5,270 nt of DNA. It comes from Planctomycetaceae bacterium (GTDB taxonomy: Bacteria; Planctomycetota; Planctomycetia; Pirellulales; Thermoguttaceae). The position numbers and the translations under genes are program-made. Where the stretch lies: contig JAIRLW010000489.1 of assembly GCA_031259095.1 (NCBI GenBank), positions 1 to 5,270 on the forward strand, in the 5' to 3' direction. The notes under the pieces were generated by a model, which saw nothing but the letters and a program-made list of their open reading frames with translations, was not told the DNA's origin and did no database searches. This document shows positions 1-5,261 of this stretch, piece by piece. Positions within the stretch are counted from its first letter, which is position 1. Every line of letters begins with the position of its first letter.

Positions 1-1173
1 TTCGTGTAAATCCTGCCGATCACCGTCTTGTTCCACCGCCGCCATCAGGATATTTTCTGTCGCCATAAAAGGAAGTTCCAACCGGAGATTTTTTTCAATC
101 ACTTTCGGATAAACCGCCAACCCTTCGGCAATATTTTGATACAAAATCAGTACGGCGTCTATTGCCAGAAACGCTTGCGGCAATACAATCCGGCGGTTCG
201 CGCTGTCGTCGAGCGTCCGTTCCAACCATTGCGCGGACGCGGTCATTGCCGGACTGGTTTGCAAACTCATCACCAATCGGGCAAGCGAACACAGCCGCTC
301 GCTCCGCATCGGATTCCGTTTATACGCCATCGCGGAAGAACCAATCTGATTCGCCTCAAACGGTTCCTCCAACTCCTTGCGATGGGCAAGAATACGCAAA
401 TCGGCAGCGAATTTGTGTGCGCTTTGCGCAATACCCGATAACACGTCCAGAATTTGGGAATCCATTTTTCGCGGATAAGTCTGACCCGTTATCGCAAAAG
501 ATTCCATTCCGATTTTTTCGCAAAAAATCTGTTCCAATTGGCGGACTTTTGCGTGATCGCCGTCGAACAATTTCAAAAAACTGGCTTGAGTTCCAGTTGT
601 TCCTTTATTGCCGAGAACTTTGATGTTACCGATTCGGTGTTCGGTTTCGGCGAGATCGAGAATCAAATCATAAGCCCAAAGACATGCACGCCGTCCGACA
701 GTGGTTGGTTGGGCGGGCTGGAGATGGGTGAATGCCAAACACGGCAAGTCCCGATATTTCCGCGCAAAACGTCCCAACCGGTCAATCACCACCGCTAAAC
801 GGTTTCGGATTAACGTAAGCGCCTCACGAAGTAGAATCGCGTCGGCGTTGTCGGTTACAAAACAACTGGTCGCGCCAAGATGAATAATTGGTCGGGCATT
901 GGGACAAACATCGCCGTAGGCGTGGACATGCGCCATAACATCATGACGCAATTTTGTTTCGTATTCTGCGGCTTTTTCGAAATCAATATCATCAAGATGA
1001 TTTCGGAGTTCTTCGATTTGTGCCTGCGTGATTGGCAATCCGAGTTCGGTTTCGGCTTCCGCCAATGCCAGCCAGAGTTGACGCCAGAGACTGAATTTCC
1101 GTTGCGCTCCCCAAAGTTGCGACATCAGACGCGAAGCGTAACGGCTAATTAACGGGTTTTCGTAATATTGCAT
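1..1173 (-). CDS. purB: adenylosuccinate lyase PurB (3' end outside the window)
   Basis: Adenylosuccinate lyase of the fumarase/aspartase superfamily. In the cytoplasm it releases fumarate from SAICAR and from adenylosuccinate during purine and AMP synthesis. The reading frame is open for 391 codons from an ATG at 1173 to the window edge, with no stop or frameshift. The family signature is intact at residues 278-292 ([15 protein letters not shown]), with S280 the expected catalytic serine. Other conserved blocks are [11 protein letters not shown] (77-87), HLGATSC (98-104), [13 protein letters not shown] (148-160), where H150 is the expected catalytic histidine, and GTTGTQASF (191-199). The [14 protein letters not shown] form resembles animal ADSL more than the B. 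subtilis type. Compared with roughly 480 residues for animal ADSL, about 80-90 C-terminal residues should lie beyond the window. No clear Shine-Dalgarno sequence precedes the ATG, but the protein begins in register with the family N-terminus. No purine-pathway neighbour is present. Identification is firm. Confidence 0.96.
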   Translation of the reverse strand, partial: MQYYENPLISRYASRLMSQLWGAQRKFSLWRQLWLALAEAETELGLPITQAQIEELRNHLDDIDFEKAAEYETKLRHDVMAHVHAYGDVCPNARPIIHLGATSCFVTDNADAILLREALTLIRNRLAVVIDRLGRFARKYRDLPCLAFTHLQPAQPTTVGRRACLWAYDLILDLAETEHRIGNIKVLGNKGTTGTQASFLKLFDGDHAKVRQLEQIFCEKIGMESFAITGQTYPRKMDSQILDVLSGIAQSAHKFAADLRILAHRKELEEPFEANQIGSSAMAYKRNPMRSERLCSLARLVMSLQTSPAMTASAQWLERTLDDSANRRIVLPQAFLAIDAVLILYQNIAEGLAVYPKVIEKNLRLELPFMATENILMAAVEQDGDRQDLHE

Positions 1174-1232
1174 TGTTGAATAAGGGAAGAAAATTTTTGT
1201 TATTTTTAGTCGATTTCTGCCGAATTGGTCTC

Positions 1233-1310
1233 TAATGTCCCTTTAGTCCCCTATCGTCCCTAACATCCTTTTTTAGAGGGACATTAGGGACGATAGGGAC
1301 ATTAAGGACA
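1233..1310. repeat. long imperfect hairpin built of 9-base GGGACATTA-type tandem units
   Basis: The right arm consists of three tandem 9-mers, GGGACATTA (1278-1286), GGGACGATA (1287-1295) and GGGACATTA (1296-1304), followed by AGGACA. The left arm is the inverted counterpart, TAATGTCCC (1233-1241), TTTAGTCCC (1242-1250), CTATCGTCCC (1251-1260) and TAACATCC (1261-1268). The arms pair over more than 25 positions around a short T-rich loop (1269-1277), with a perfect core of TATCGTCCCTAA. The structure ends about 60 bases upstream of the purB start. No U-run adjoins the stem in the direction of purB, so it is not a standard terminator. It could be a REP-like repeat, a decayed minisatellite or a regulatory structure. 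Confidence 0.75.
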
Positions 1311-1337
1311 AATGATTTGTCATAAAACGTTGTGGTT

Positions 1338-1363
1338 AAAAAACGGTAATATATCAGTGGAAT
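1338..1363 (+). repeat. left target duplication plus left terminal inverted repeat
   Basis: Target-site copy AAAAAACG (1338-1345) abuts the terminal repeat GTAATATATCAGTGGAAT (1346-1363). The direct-repeat match stops exactly at 8 bases: position 1337 is T but its counterpart 1628 is C, and 1346 is G but its counterpart 1637 is A. Confidence 0.85.
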
Positions 1364-1375
1364 TTTTTTATATTA

Positions 1376-1389
1376 GCCCCGAAAGGGGC
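1376..1389. repeat. GCCCC-GAAA-GGGGC hairpin inside the MITE
   Basis: A five-pair GC stem closes a GAAA loop just inside the left end of the element. It is the left-side counterpart of the GCCCTTTCAGGGC hairpin at 1571-1583 near the right end. The stem is not followed by a T-run on either strand, so I do not call it a terminator. Confidence 0.7.
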
Positions 1390-1393
1390 GTCA

Positions 1394-1566
1394 GGATTAT
1401 AGCCTACCCCAACGGGGTAGGGTTAATTTTCCCCCGCCAATCCAACGCCCTGAAAGGGCAACAGGAAAATAATTTTAAATGACAAACTGTTTATAATCTT
1501 GCCGCCCTTTCAGGGCTTTGGTGTTTTGATAACTTGAACCTACCCCGTTGGGGTAGGCTATAATCC
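1394..1566. repeat. internal 28-base perfect inverted repeat of the MITE, each arm itself a hairpin
   Basis: The 28 bases at 1394-1421 are exactly the reverse complement of 1539-1566. Each arm contains its own palindrome, CCTACCCC-AAC-GGGGTAGG at 1403-1421 and CCTACCCC-GTT-GGGGTAGG at 1539-1557. Nested inside is another inverted pair, GCCCTGAAAGGGC (1447-1459) and GCCCTTTCAGGGC (1504-1516). The element can therefore fold as one long hairpin or as a row of short GC stems. Confidence 0.85.
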
Positions 1567-1610
1567 GACCGCCCTTTCAGGGCGAAATACAATTTCAACC
1601 TAAAACAAAG

Positions 1611-1636
1611 ATTCCACTGATATATTACAAAAAACG
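1611..1636 (-). repeat. right terminal inverted repeat plus right target duplication
   Basis: ATTCCACTGATATATTAC (1611-1628) is the exact reverse complement of the left end. It is followed at once by the second AAAAAACG (1629-1636). Confidence 0.85.
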
Positions 1637-1662
1637 AATTTTTAGAGATACTCAATACCAAT

Positions 1663-1678
1663 ATTCCACTGATAAATT
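1663..1678 (-). repeat. solitary third copy of the MITE terminal repeat
   Basis: ATTCCACTGATAAATT matches 15 of 16 bases of the right terminal repeat at 1611-1626, in the same orientation. It ends 11 bases before the last base of the ruvA stop codon at 1690. No partner end or target duplication is visible, and the outermost GTAA is not preserved, so it is probably the stub of an older or partly deleted copy. Confidence 0.65.
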
Positions 1679-1689
1679 CCCTGTTTTAT

Positions 1690-2304
1690 TTAGCGGCAAT
1701 TTTGATAAATCGCCTGAATCATTTCGGCGGAATCTTTAAATTTTGTTTTTGATTTTAGGACGGTATCGACGAGACGTCTTGCGTCGGTTTCGGAGTGACC
1801 GAGAGCAAGAAGGGCTTCGTAAGTTTCGGAAACCACGTCAATATGTTGTTCGGTATTGGGAAAATCACGGGCGACGAGCAACGCGAACTTTGGAACTTTA
1901 CGCCGTAACTTGGCGACAATTCGTTCCGACATTGCTGCACCGATTCCGGGTAAACTGGCGAGGAATTTTTCATCTTTTTCTTCGATAGCGGTGGCGACTT
2001 CTTTGACCGGACGAACCATTGCCCGCAACGCTTTTTTCGCGCCAACGCCATCGACACTGCAAAACAATTCAAAAAATTCACGTTCCGCTTCGGTGAGAAA
2101 ACCAATTAAACGCGGCGTGATTTTCCCTTGCGGATTTCCGTCGAAGGAGTAGATGGTATGCAGGGCGACTGTTTTCCCGATGTCGTTTTGTAATTGCCGT
2201 CGGGTGTACTCTGGAATCAACACCTCATACTCAAACGGTGCGGCGGCAATGACTGCCCGATCTTCATGTAATGCGGTTAAAAGTCCGGTAATTTTTGAAA
2301 TCAT
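1690..2304 (-). CDS. ruvA: Holliday junction branch migration protein RuvA
   Basis: RuvA is the subunit that binds Holliday junctions as a tetramer and positions the RuvB helicase for branch migration during recombinational repair. The product is 204 residues, normal for the family. The N-terminal OB-fold domain spans about 1-66 (starts MISKITG, as RuvA usually does, and ends near GKITPRLIGF). Two helix-hairpin-helix motifs follow, SVDGVGAKKALRAM (83-96) and SLPGIGAAMSERIVAKL (117-133). A linker then leads to the C-terminal RuvB-binding domain (about 160-204). The ATG at 2304 is chosen over an in-frame TTG at 2322 because it gives the family N-terminus. There is no obvious Shine-Dalgarno sequence. 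ruvB and ruvC are not adjacent. A sigma-70-like promoter lies 60-87 bases upstream, suggesting separate transcription from the sigma-factor gene. The central segment resembles planctomycete RuvA. Confidence 0.95.
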   Translation of the reverse strand: MISKITGLLTALHEDRAVIAAAPFEYEVLIPEYTRRQLQNDIGKTVALHTIYSFDGNPQGKITPRLIGFLTEAEREFFELFCSVDGVGAKKALRAMVRPVKEVATAIEEKDEKFLASLPGIGAAMSERIVAKLRRKVPKFALLVARDFPNTEQHIDVVSETYEALLALGHSETDARRLVDTVLKSKTKFKDSAEMIQAIYQNCR

Positions 2305-2313
2305 ATTGATGAT

Positions 2314-2331
2314 TGATCGCAACGATGATCA
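2314..2331. promoter_or_regulatory. TGATC-N8-GATCA dyad in the ruvA leader
   Basis: TGATCGCAACGATGATCA contains an inverted TGATC/GATCA pair 10 bases upstream of the ruvA ATG and downstream of its proposed promoter. It could be an operator or a short leader structure. The dyad is only five bases per side, so chance is possible. Confidence 0.25.
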
Positions 2332-2363
2332 GGTCAAAGAGAAAAATGATTAAACAAGAAGGA

Positions 2364-2391
2364 ATTATACACGATCATTTTTGTCAAACAA
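2364..2391 (-). promoter_or_regulatory. candidate sigma-70-type promoter of ruvA
   Basis: On the minus strand a perfect TATAAT (2364-2369) lies 16 bases downstream of TTGTTT (2386-2391). An overlapping TTGACA (2382-2387) is a better hexamer but sits only 12 bases away. The -10 box is about 60 bases before the ruvA ATG and lies in the gap after the sigma-factor gene. Confidence 0.5.
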
Positions 2392-2441
2392 GCATTCCAA
2401 GTATAATTGTCTAGATTACTCCCCACATAAGGACTGATCTA

Positions 2442-2996
2442 TTATTCCTTCGAGAATTCGTCACGAATATCTTGTAACTGTTTGCGCAGATATTGCACGG
2501 CATAACGTTTTCGTGACAAAAGCGTATTAATCTTGATTCCGGTACGCTCTGAAATTTTACGGAATGATTCATGTTGAATCTCCGTCCATTCAAATATGTC
2601 ACGTTGTTCTAACGGCAATTCAGCTAAGGCCAGACAGAATCGGTCCCAAAAAATATTTTGTAAATGAATTAGCTCCGGTTGATCCTTTTCGTCCGATAAG
2701 AACCATGATAAAACTTCGTCGGTTTTTTCGTCTTCGATTTCGGAAAAAAGAAGGCACTTCCGTTTACACCAGAAATTTATAACCAAATTCTGCGCAACCC
2801 GAAAAAGCCAAGGTAACACTAATTTCGTAGGTATTGCTGTTTGATCCATTGAGGCAAAACGGCAAAAAACATCTTGTAAAATATCTTCTCCATCTTCCCA
2901 AGAATGAACACGACGATGCACAAACGTAGCAATCTTTTCGTAATACTGTGAAACGATATCCAAGTCATTCCGATTATCACTTTGAGGATCGTTCAT
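2442..2996 (-). CDS. ECF-type (sigma-70 family) RNA polymerase sigma factor
   Basis: A small sigma factor of 184 residues with only regions 2 and 4, which directs RNA polymerase to a specific promoter set. Region 2 covers about 12-80 and shows the core-binding and -10 recognition segments DGEDILQDVFCRF (35-47) and PWLFRVAQNLVINFWCKRK (62-80). A charged linker follows (86-110). Region 4 (about 113-173) contains LAELPLEQRDIFEWTEI and the helix-turn-helix SFRKISERTGIKINTLLSRKR (144-164). The length is typical for ECF factors. No anti-sigma gene or sensor kinase is next to it. It is preceded by a 78-base gap after the DUF1573-type gene and has no strong Shine-Dalgarno sequence. It may be the last gene of the upstream operon or transcribed alone. 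Its targets cannot be read from the sequence; control of the adjacent envelope genes is a guess from position. Confidence 0.92.
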   Translation of the reverse strand: MNDPQSDNRNDLDIVSQYYEKIATFVHRRVHSWEDGEDILQDVFCRFASMDQTAIPTKLVLPWLFRVAQNLVINFWCKRKCLLFSEIEDEKTDEVLSWFLSDEKDQPELIHLQNIFWDRFCLALAELPLEQRDIFEWTEIQHESFRKISERTGIKINTLLSRKRYAVQYLRKQLQDIRDEFSKE

Positions 2997-3020
2997 TGTT
3001 CTTGTGTTGGTTTCGCAATA

Positions 3021-3051
3021 TTACTGTGGTTGTCAATTGGAAAACCAGTAA
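3021..3051. other. hairpin between the DUF1573-type and sigma-factor genes
   Basis: TTACT (3021-3025) pairs with AGTAA (3047-3051) and, after a two-base bulge, GGTT (3028-3031) pairs with AACC (3043-3046), around a loop containing CAATTG. No T-run follows, so it is not a typical terminator. It could attenuate or process a transcript reading into the sigma-factor gene. The stem is only nine pairs. Confidence 0.35.
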
Positions 3052-3074
3052 CGCTGAAATTTGAGAGTTGTTAA

Positions 3075-3572
3075 TCAAGGTGGCAACATTGGTGCAAGAG
3101 GCGGAGCAAAAGTAGGACTACGATCCTCTATTACGGGCGGCGGTAGGTCAACCAAAGCCCGAACAGACAACAGAAAAATCGGTGTCAAGGGATCATTGGA
3201 TTTTATTGCAAGTTTCTTTTGAACATGACCTTGTAGTCTTGCAGGATGAAACGAAAAAACGATGGAACCCGTTTCATCGGGTCGAAGCATTGTAATATTG
3301 GGAAACGATACTACTTGAATAAAACCGCCGCTGCCGCACACAGGTTCTATCCCTTCGATCAACAATGGTCGATTGCCTATGTTCTTGACACGAAACGTTC
3401 CTGAAATAGGAGCGTCCGTTTTCACCAATCCAATATCGAAAATCACTGGCTCACCCGCAATCACAGGAAGCCAATATCCATAAGGAAAACAACCTCGCCA
3501 TATAAAATACAGCGCGGAAAGTAAAAGAGTACAAAACGAGATATAACACAAAAATTCGGCTATCCGTTTCAT
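3075..3572 (-). CDS. membrane-anchored DUF1573-type protein
   Basis: The product has 165 residues. An N-terminal hydrophobic helix (about 8-24) probably anchors it in the membrane with the rest outside the cytoplasm. Residues about 42-140 form an Ig-like beta domain of the DUF1573 type: VIFDIGLVKTDAPISGTFRVKN (43-64), then NRPLLIEGIEPVCG (67-80) and a closing LAIKSNDPLTPIFLLSVRA (121-139). DUF1573 domains usually carry a CGC motif in the second block. Here C79 is kept but the second cysteine position is serine (VCGSG). The last 23 residues are proline-rich (DLPPP to APMLPP), possibly a flexible tail. It starts 17 bases after the 84-residue gene ends, so the two are probably co-transcribed. 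There is no clear ribosome binding site. The function of the family is unknown; such proteins are common in planctomycetes. Confidence 0.8.
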   Translation of the reverse strand: MKRIAEFLCYISFCTLLLSALYFIWRGCFPYGYWLPVIAGEPVIFDIGLVKTDAPISGTFRVKNIGNRPLLIEGIEPVCGSGGFIQVVSFPNITMLRPDETGSIVFSFHPARLQGHVQKKLAIKSNDPLTPIFLLSVRALVDLPPPVIEDRSPTFAPPLAPMLPP

Positions 3573-3589
3573 TTTTGATTTAACAAAAG

Positions 3590-3844
3590 TTATAACTCAA
3601 TACATTCGCCCGATGTTTGACAACAGGAGTACCCTTCAGGACATCCTGACCGAACTTCCGAATGTTCTCCGCTTTCGTCTGTCCATTGATAAATATGGTA
3701 ACATTCCTTGATTTCACTATTTTGTGCATTCCCCAATTGTTTTGGCACGACACTCCAGAGTACCAGTGTCAATCCAATCCAAACGAGTGAAGCAAAGAGA
3801 TATTGTTCTCCAAAAGAAATGATGGACAAATATTTTCTACTCAT
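3590..3844 (-). CDS. small membrane-anchored cysteine-rich peptide (CPxGxxCC tail)
   Basis: I do not recognise a family for this 84-residue product. The ATG at 3844 is chosen over an in-frame TTG at 3871 because an AGGAG sits seven bases upstream of it. A hydrophobic helix (about 15-33, SLVWIGLTLVLWSVV) follows a basic N-terminus (MSRKY), so the protein is exported or anchored with its C-terminal half outside. That half has five cysteines at 48, 68, 74, 75 and 81; the tail CPEGYSCCQTSGEC (68-81) resembles granulin or knottin-like CPxGxxCCxxxGxC patterns. With C48 unpaired to a sixth cysteine, one thiol may be free or pair between molecules. The stretch between is rich in acidic residues and glycine. 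It lies 23 bases after the 337-residue gene and 17 before the DUF1573-type gene. The role is unknown. Confidence 0.75.
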   Translation of the reverse strand: MSRKYLSIISFGEQYLFASLVWIGLTLVLWSVVPKQLGNAQNSEIKECYHIYQWTDESGEHSEVRSGCPEGYSCCQTSGECIEL

Positions 3845-3851
3845 GATAATA

Positions 3852-3856
3852 CTCCT
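3852..3856 (-). promoter_or_regulatory. ribosome binding site deciding the start of the 84-residue peptide gene
   Basis: AGGAG on the minus strand lies seven bases before the ATG at 3844. It is inside the longer reading frame that would begin at TTG 3871, which favours the shorter protein. Confidence 0.75.
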
Positions 3857-3867
3857 AATTTTAAAAA

Positions 3868-4881
3868 TCAAGATTTTGAATTCTTACGGTTTTGTCTTAT
3901 TTTCAAGAACAATCCGATAATAATAAGTAACACTCCAATAGACAATGCAACTCCTCGCGTCCATGAAAAATCGTTATTTCGTAATAAACGATCTACATCG
4001 GTCGACGGAAGAAATTGTTTTGTATCAAACACGGAAAGCGGCGGATCGCCAAAAGTAAATTCTGTGACGTTAAATGTTTGGCTTTTTTCAAGAGTGCCGT
4101 CAAGTAAATAATTGGCAGTAACATATTTTTTTAACCGCGGTACGCCATCAATAACTCCATCATACTCACAATTTGTTTTCATGTGTACCGTAGGATTGCC
4201 TTTCCGGTCACAACCTACCATAAAACCTTCTAACATCACCCACATATTGTTACGATCAAAGCGGCAACGAAAATCTGTCCTCATTTCGTTATTAGAGAGA
4301 GTGTCGATTTGAAGAACAACAGTTCTGACACCGTCTTTCGTCTCTTGAAAAATTTTGCTACGAAGTTTAGAGGAAGTATTGTTAATATCAAACCAAATAT
4401 CACGAGGGAGTCCTTTAAAGGAGTAGGGAGACGAATAAAATCCTATCGAATCCAATTGTGAAAGCCCCTCGGCGAGATTTTCGGAAGTTCCATGAGTCAA
4501 TAAACGATAGGAGTCATCCGGCTGTTTTTGAAACGACATAAAACCCTTGGGAATAATAAGAGATGTTACAGATGGACGCGGTGGTTCAAGTCCGTTGACA
4601 TCCAAACGGTAATAGCCGCCTCCGCGGCTCCAGAATGAAAGATCGCTTTTAGTCTTCAATTCTTTCTCCGTATTCTGTGCATAAATACTGTCTGTTTTTA
4701 TTTTCATTGTTACATGAGAATAAGCGTCTTTCAATCTCAGATGGGCCGCCGTACATTCATCAAACAGTTTTTTGTCTTCCATAGACACGCTGTCCGCCAT
4801 AAGAGCAAACGGAACCAGCAACAGATATAACAACAAAAACAACAGTCGATATAAAAATCGAATTAATTTACTTGTTTTCAT
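3868..4881 (-). CDS. exported protein with C-terminal membrane anchor, possibly LolA-like
   Basis: The product has 337 residues. A signal peptide (basic MKTSKLIR, hydrophobic to about residue 26, likely cleavage after ALMA at 29) leads a mostly beta-type extracytoplasmic domain (about 30-300). A single membrane helix (309-326, GVALSIGVLLIIIGLF) and a basic tail (KIRQNRKNSKS) end it, predicting a cytoplasmic C-terminus. Features such as SHVTMKIKTDS (55-65), LSFWSRGGGYYRLDV (81-95) and the FTFGDPPLSVFDTKQFLP stretch (275-292) resemble planctomycete proteins related to the LolA/LolB lipoprotein-carrier fold. That resemblance is weak and from memory. Four cysteines occur (C43, C206, C224, C238). 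The ATG at 4881 is chosen over TTG 4938 because it gives a proper signal peptide and avoids overlap with the previous gene; no Shine-Dalgarno sequence is seen. It follows the nine-cysteine peptide gene by 29 bases. The function is unknown. Confidence 0.75.
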   Translation of the reverse strand: MKTSKLIRFLYRLLFLLLYLLLVPFALMADSVSMEDKKLFDECTAAHLRLKDAYSHVTMKIKTDSIYAQNTEKELKTKSDLSFWSRGGGYYRLDVNGLEPPRPSVTSLIIPKGFMSFQKQPDDSYRLLTHGTSENLAEGLSQLDSIGFYSSPYSFKGLPRDIWFDINNTSSKLRSKIFQETKDGVRTVVLQIDTLSNNEMRTDFRCRFDRNNMWVMLEGFMVGCDRKGNPTVHMKTNCEYDGVIDGVPRLKKYVTANYLLDGTLEKSQTFNVTEFTFGDPPLSVFDTKQFLPSTDVDRLLRNNDFSWTRGVALSIGVLLIIIGLFLKIRQNRKNSKS

Positions 4882-4910
4882 GATGAACTGTGATTTTGGG
4901 AAAAGGTATG

Positions 4911-5171
4911 TTAGAGAAGACCGATAAACGCTGAACAATTACAAGCCCATAATCCCCTCCAACAAAAGCAATTACAGCCGGTATTTGAGCAATCAATCAA
5001 CCTTCCTGTTCCATTCCAGTAAATAGGTGAACATGTCGCATTCGCATTACAAAGTATGCATGAAACGATACCAGACCCGCCTTTTGCATGTTGTTGAAAA
5101 GCGAATAGCAAGAGAATAAAAATTAAAACTGATGTCACGAGAACACCTGATAAATTGAACATTTTTTTCAT
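4911..5171 (-). CDS. small secreted or tethered peptide with nine cysteines
   Basis: I do not recognise a family for this 86-residue product. The ATG at 5171 has AGGAG six bases upstream. The N-terminus is a classic signal or anchor sequence: MKKMFNLSG followed by a hydrophobic core (about 10-25), with possible cleavage around HAKG (28-31). The remaining 55 residues hold nine cysteines (38, 41, 47, 61, 66, 68, 70, 77, 79), including CILC, then GCNCFC and ACNC. Few acidic or basic residues occur, while Asn, Gly and Trp are frequent. The odd number leaves one cysteine for a partner molecule, metal or cofactor. It is the first gene of the putative envelope operon. A disulfide-rich structural peptide, a metal-binding peptide or a modified-peptide precursor are all possible. 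The sequence does not decide between them. Confidence 0.78.
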   Translation of the reverse strand: MKKMFNLSGVLVTSVLIFILLLFAFQQHAKGGSGIVSCILCNANATCSPIYWNGTGRLIDCSNTGCNCFCWRGLWACNCSAFIGLL

Positions 5172-5177
5172 AAATTT

Positions 5178-5182
5178 CTCCT
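5178..5182 (-). promoter_or_regulatory. ribosome binding site of the nine-cysteine peptide gene
   Basis: AGGAG on the minus strand lies six bases before the ATG at 5171. With the site at 3852-3856 it is one of only two strong Shine-Dalgarno sites in the window, both serving the small cysteine-rich peptides. Confidence 0.75.
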
Positions 5183-5255
5183 AAACCTGCACGGGGTTAA
5201 AATTCCACCTTGATTGCCTATGAACAAATTTTTATAAAATTTATTCAGAACTCAC

Positions 5256-5261
5256 ATTATA
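5256..5261 (-). promoter_or_regulatory. candidate -10 box for the envelope operon
   Basis: A perfect TATAAT on the minus strand lies about 85 bases before the first gene of the operon. Its -35 box would fall just outside the window, so the call is tentative. The leader between them is AT-rich and contains the short palindrome AAATTTT-TAT-AAAATTT (5226-5242). Confidence 0.3.

Larger units (their letters stand above)
1346..1628. mobile_element. MITE-like non-autonomous element, probably IS66-type ends
   Basis: A 283-base element is bounded by a perfect 18-base inverted repeat: GTAATATATCAGTGGAAT at 1346-1363 and its exact reverse complement at 1611-1628. Directly outside lie identical 8-base direct repeats, AAAAAACG at 1338-1345 and at 1629-1636, consistent with target-site duplication. 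The interior has no credible coding frame and consists of palindromes, so it cannot encode a transposase. From family knowledge, IS66-type elements have ends starting GTAA and make 8-base duplications; assignment to IS66 is inferred from these two traits only. It sits in the ruvA-purB intergenic space and disrupts neither gene. The perfect terminal repeats and duplications suggest fairly recent insertion. Confidence 0.82.

Noticed and set aside
28..1152. Several plus-strand open frames of 60 to 153 codons across the left part of the window
   Set aside because: They lie wholly opposite purB, whose minus-strand translation matches a well-conserved enzyme throughout. Their translations show no recognisable domain.
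1346..1628. CRISPR array or attenuator/terminator reading of the palindromic interval
   Set aside because: The repeats are inverted, not direct at regular spacing, and none of the GC stems is followed by a T-run. Terminal repeats plus target duplication explain the interval better.
2997..3040. TTGACA at 3030-3037 (minus strand) as the -35 box of a sigma-factor promoter
   Set aside because: No acceptable -10 hexamer lies 16-18 bases downstream; the nearest AT-rich hexamer (TAATAT) is far too close.
4882..4938. N-terminal extension of the 337-residue protein to TTG at 4938
   Set aside because: It would put 19 polar residues before a clear signal peptide and overlap the previous gene by 28 bases, without a ribosome binding site.
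3073..5215. Shared 11-mer AATCAAGGTGG at 3073-3083 (plus) and 5205-5215 (minus)
   Set aside because: A few 11-base matches are expected by chance in a window of this size, and the two sites have no common context: one overlaps a gene end and the other is in a leader.
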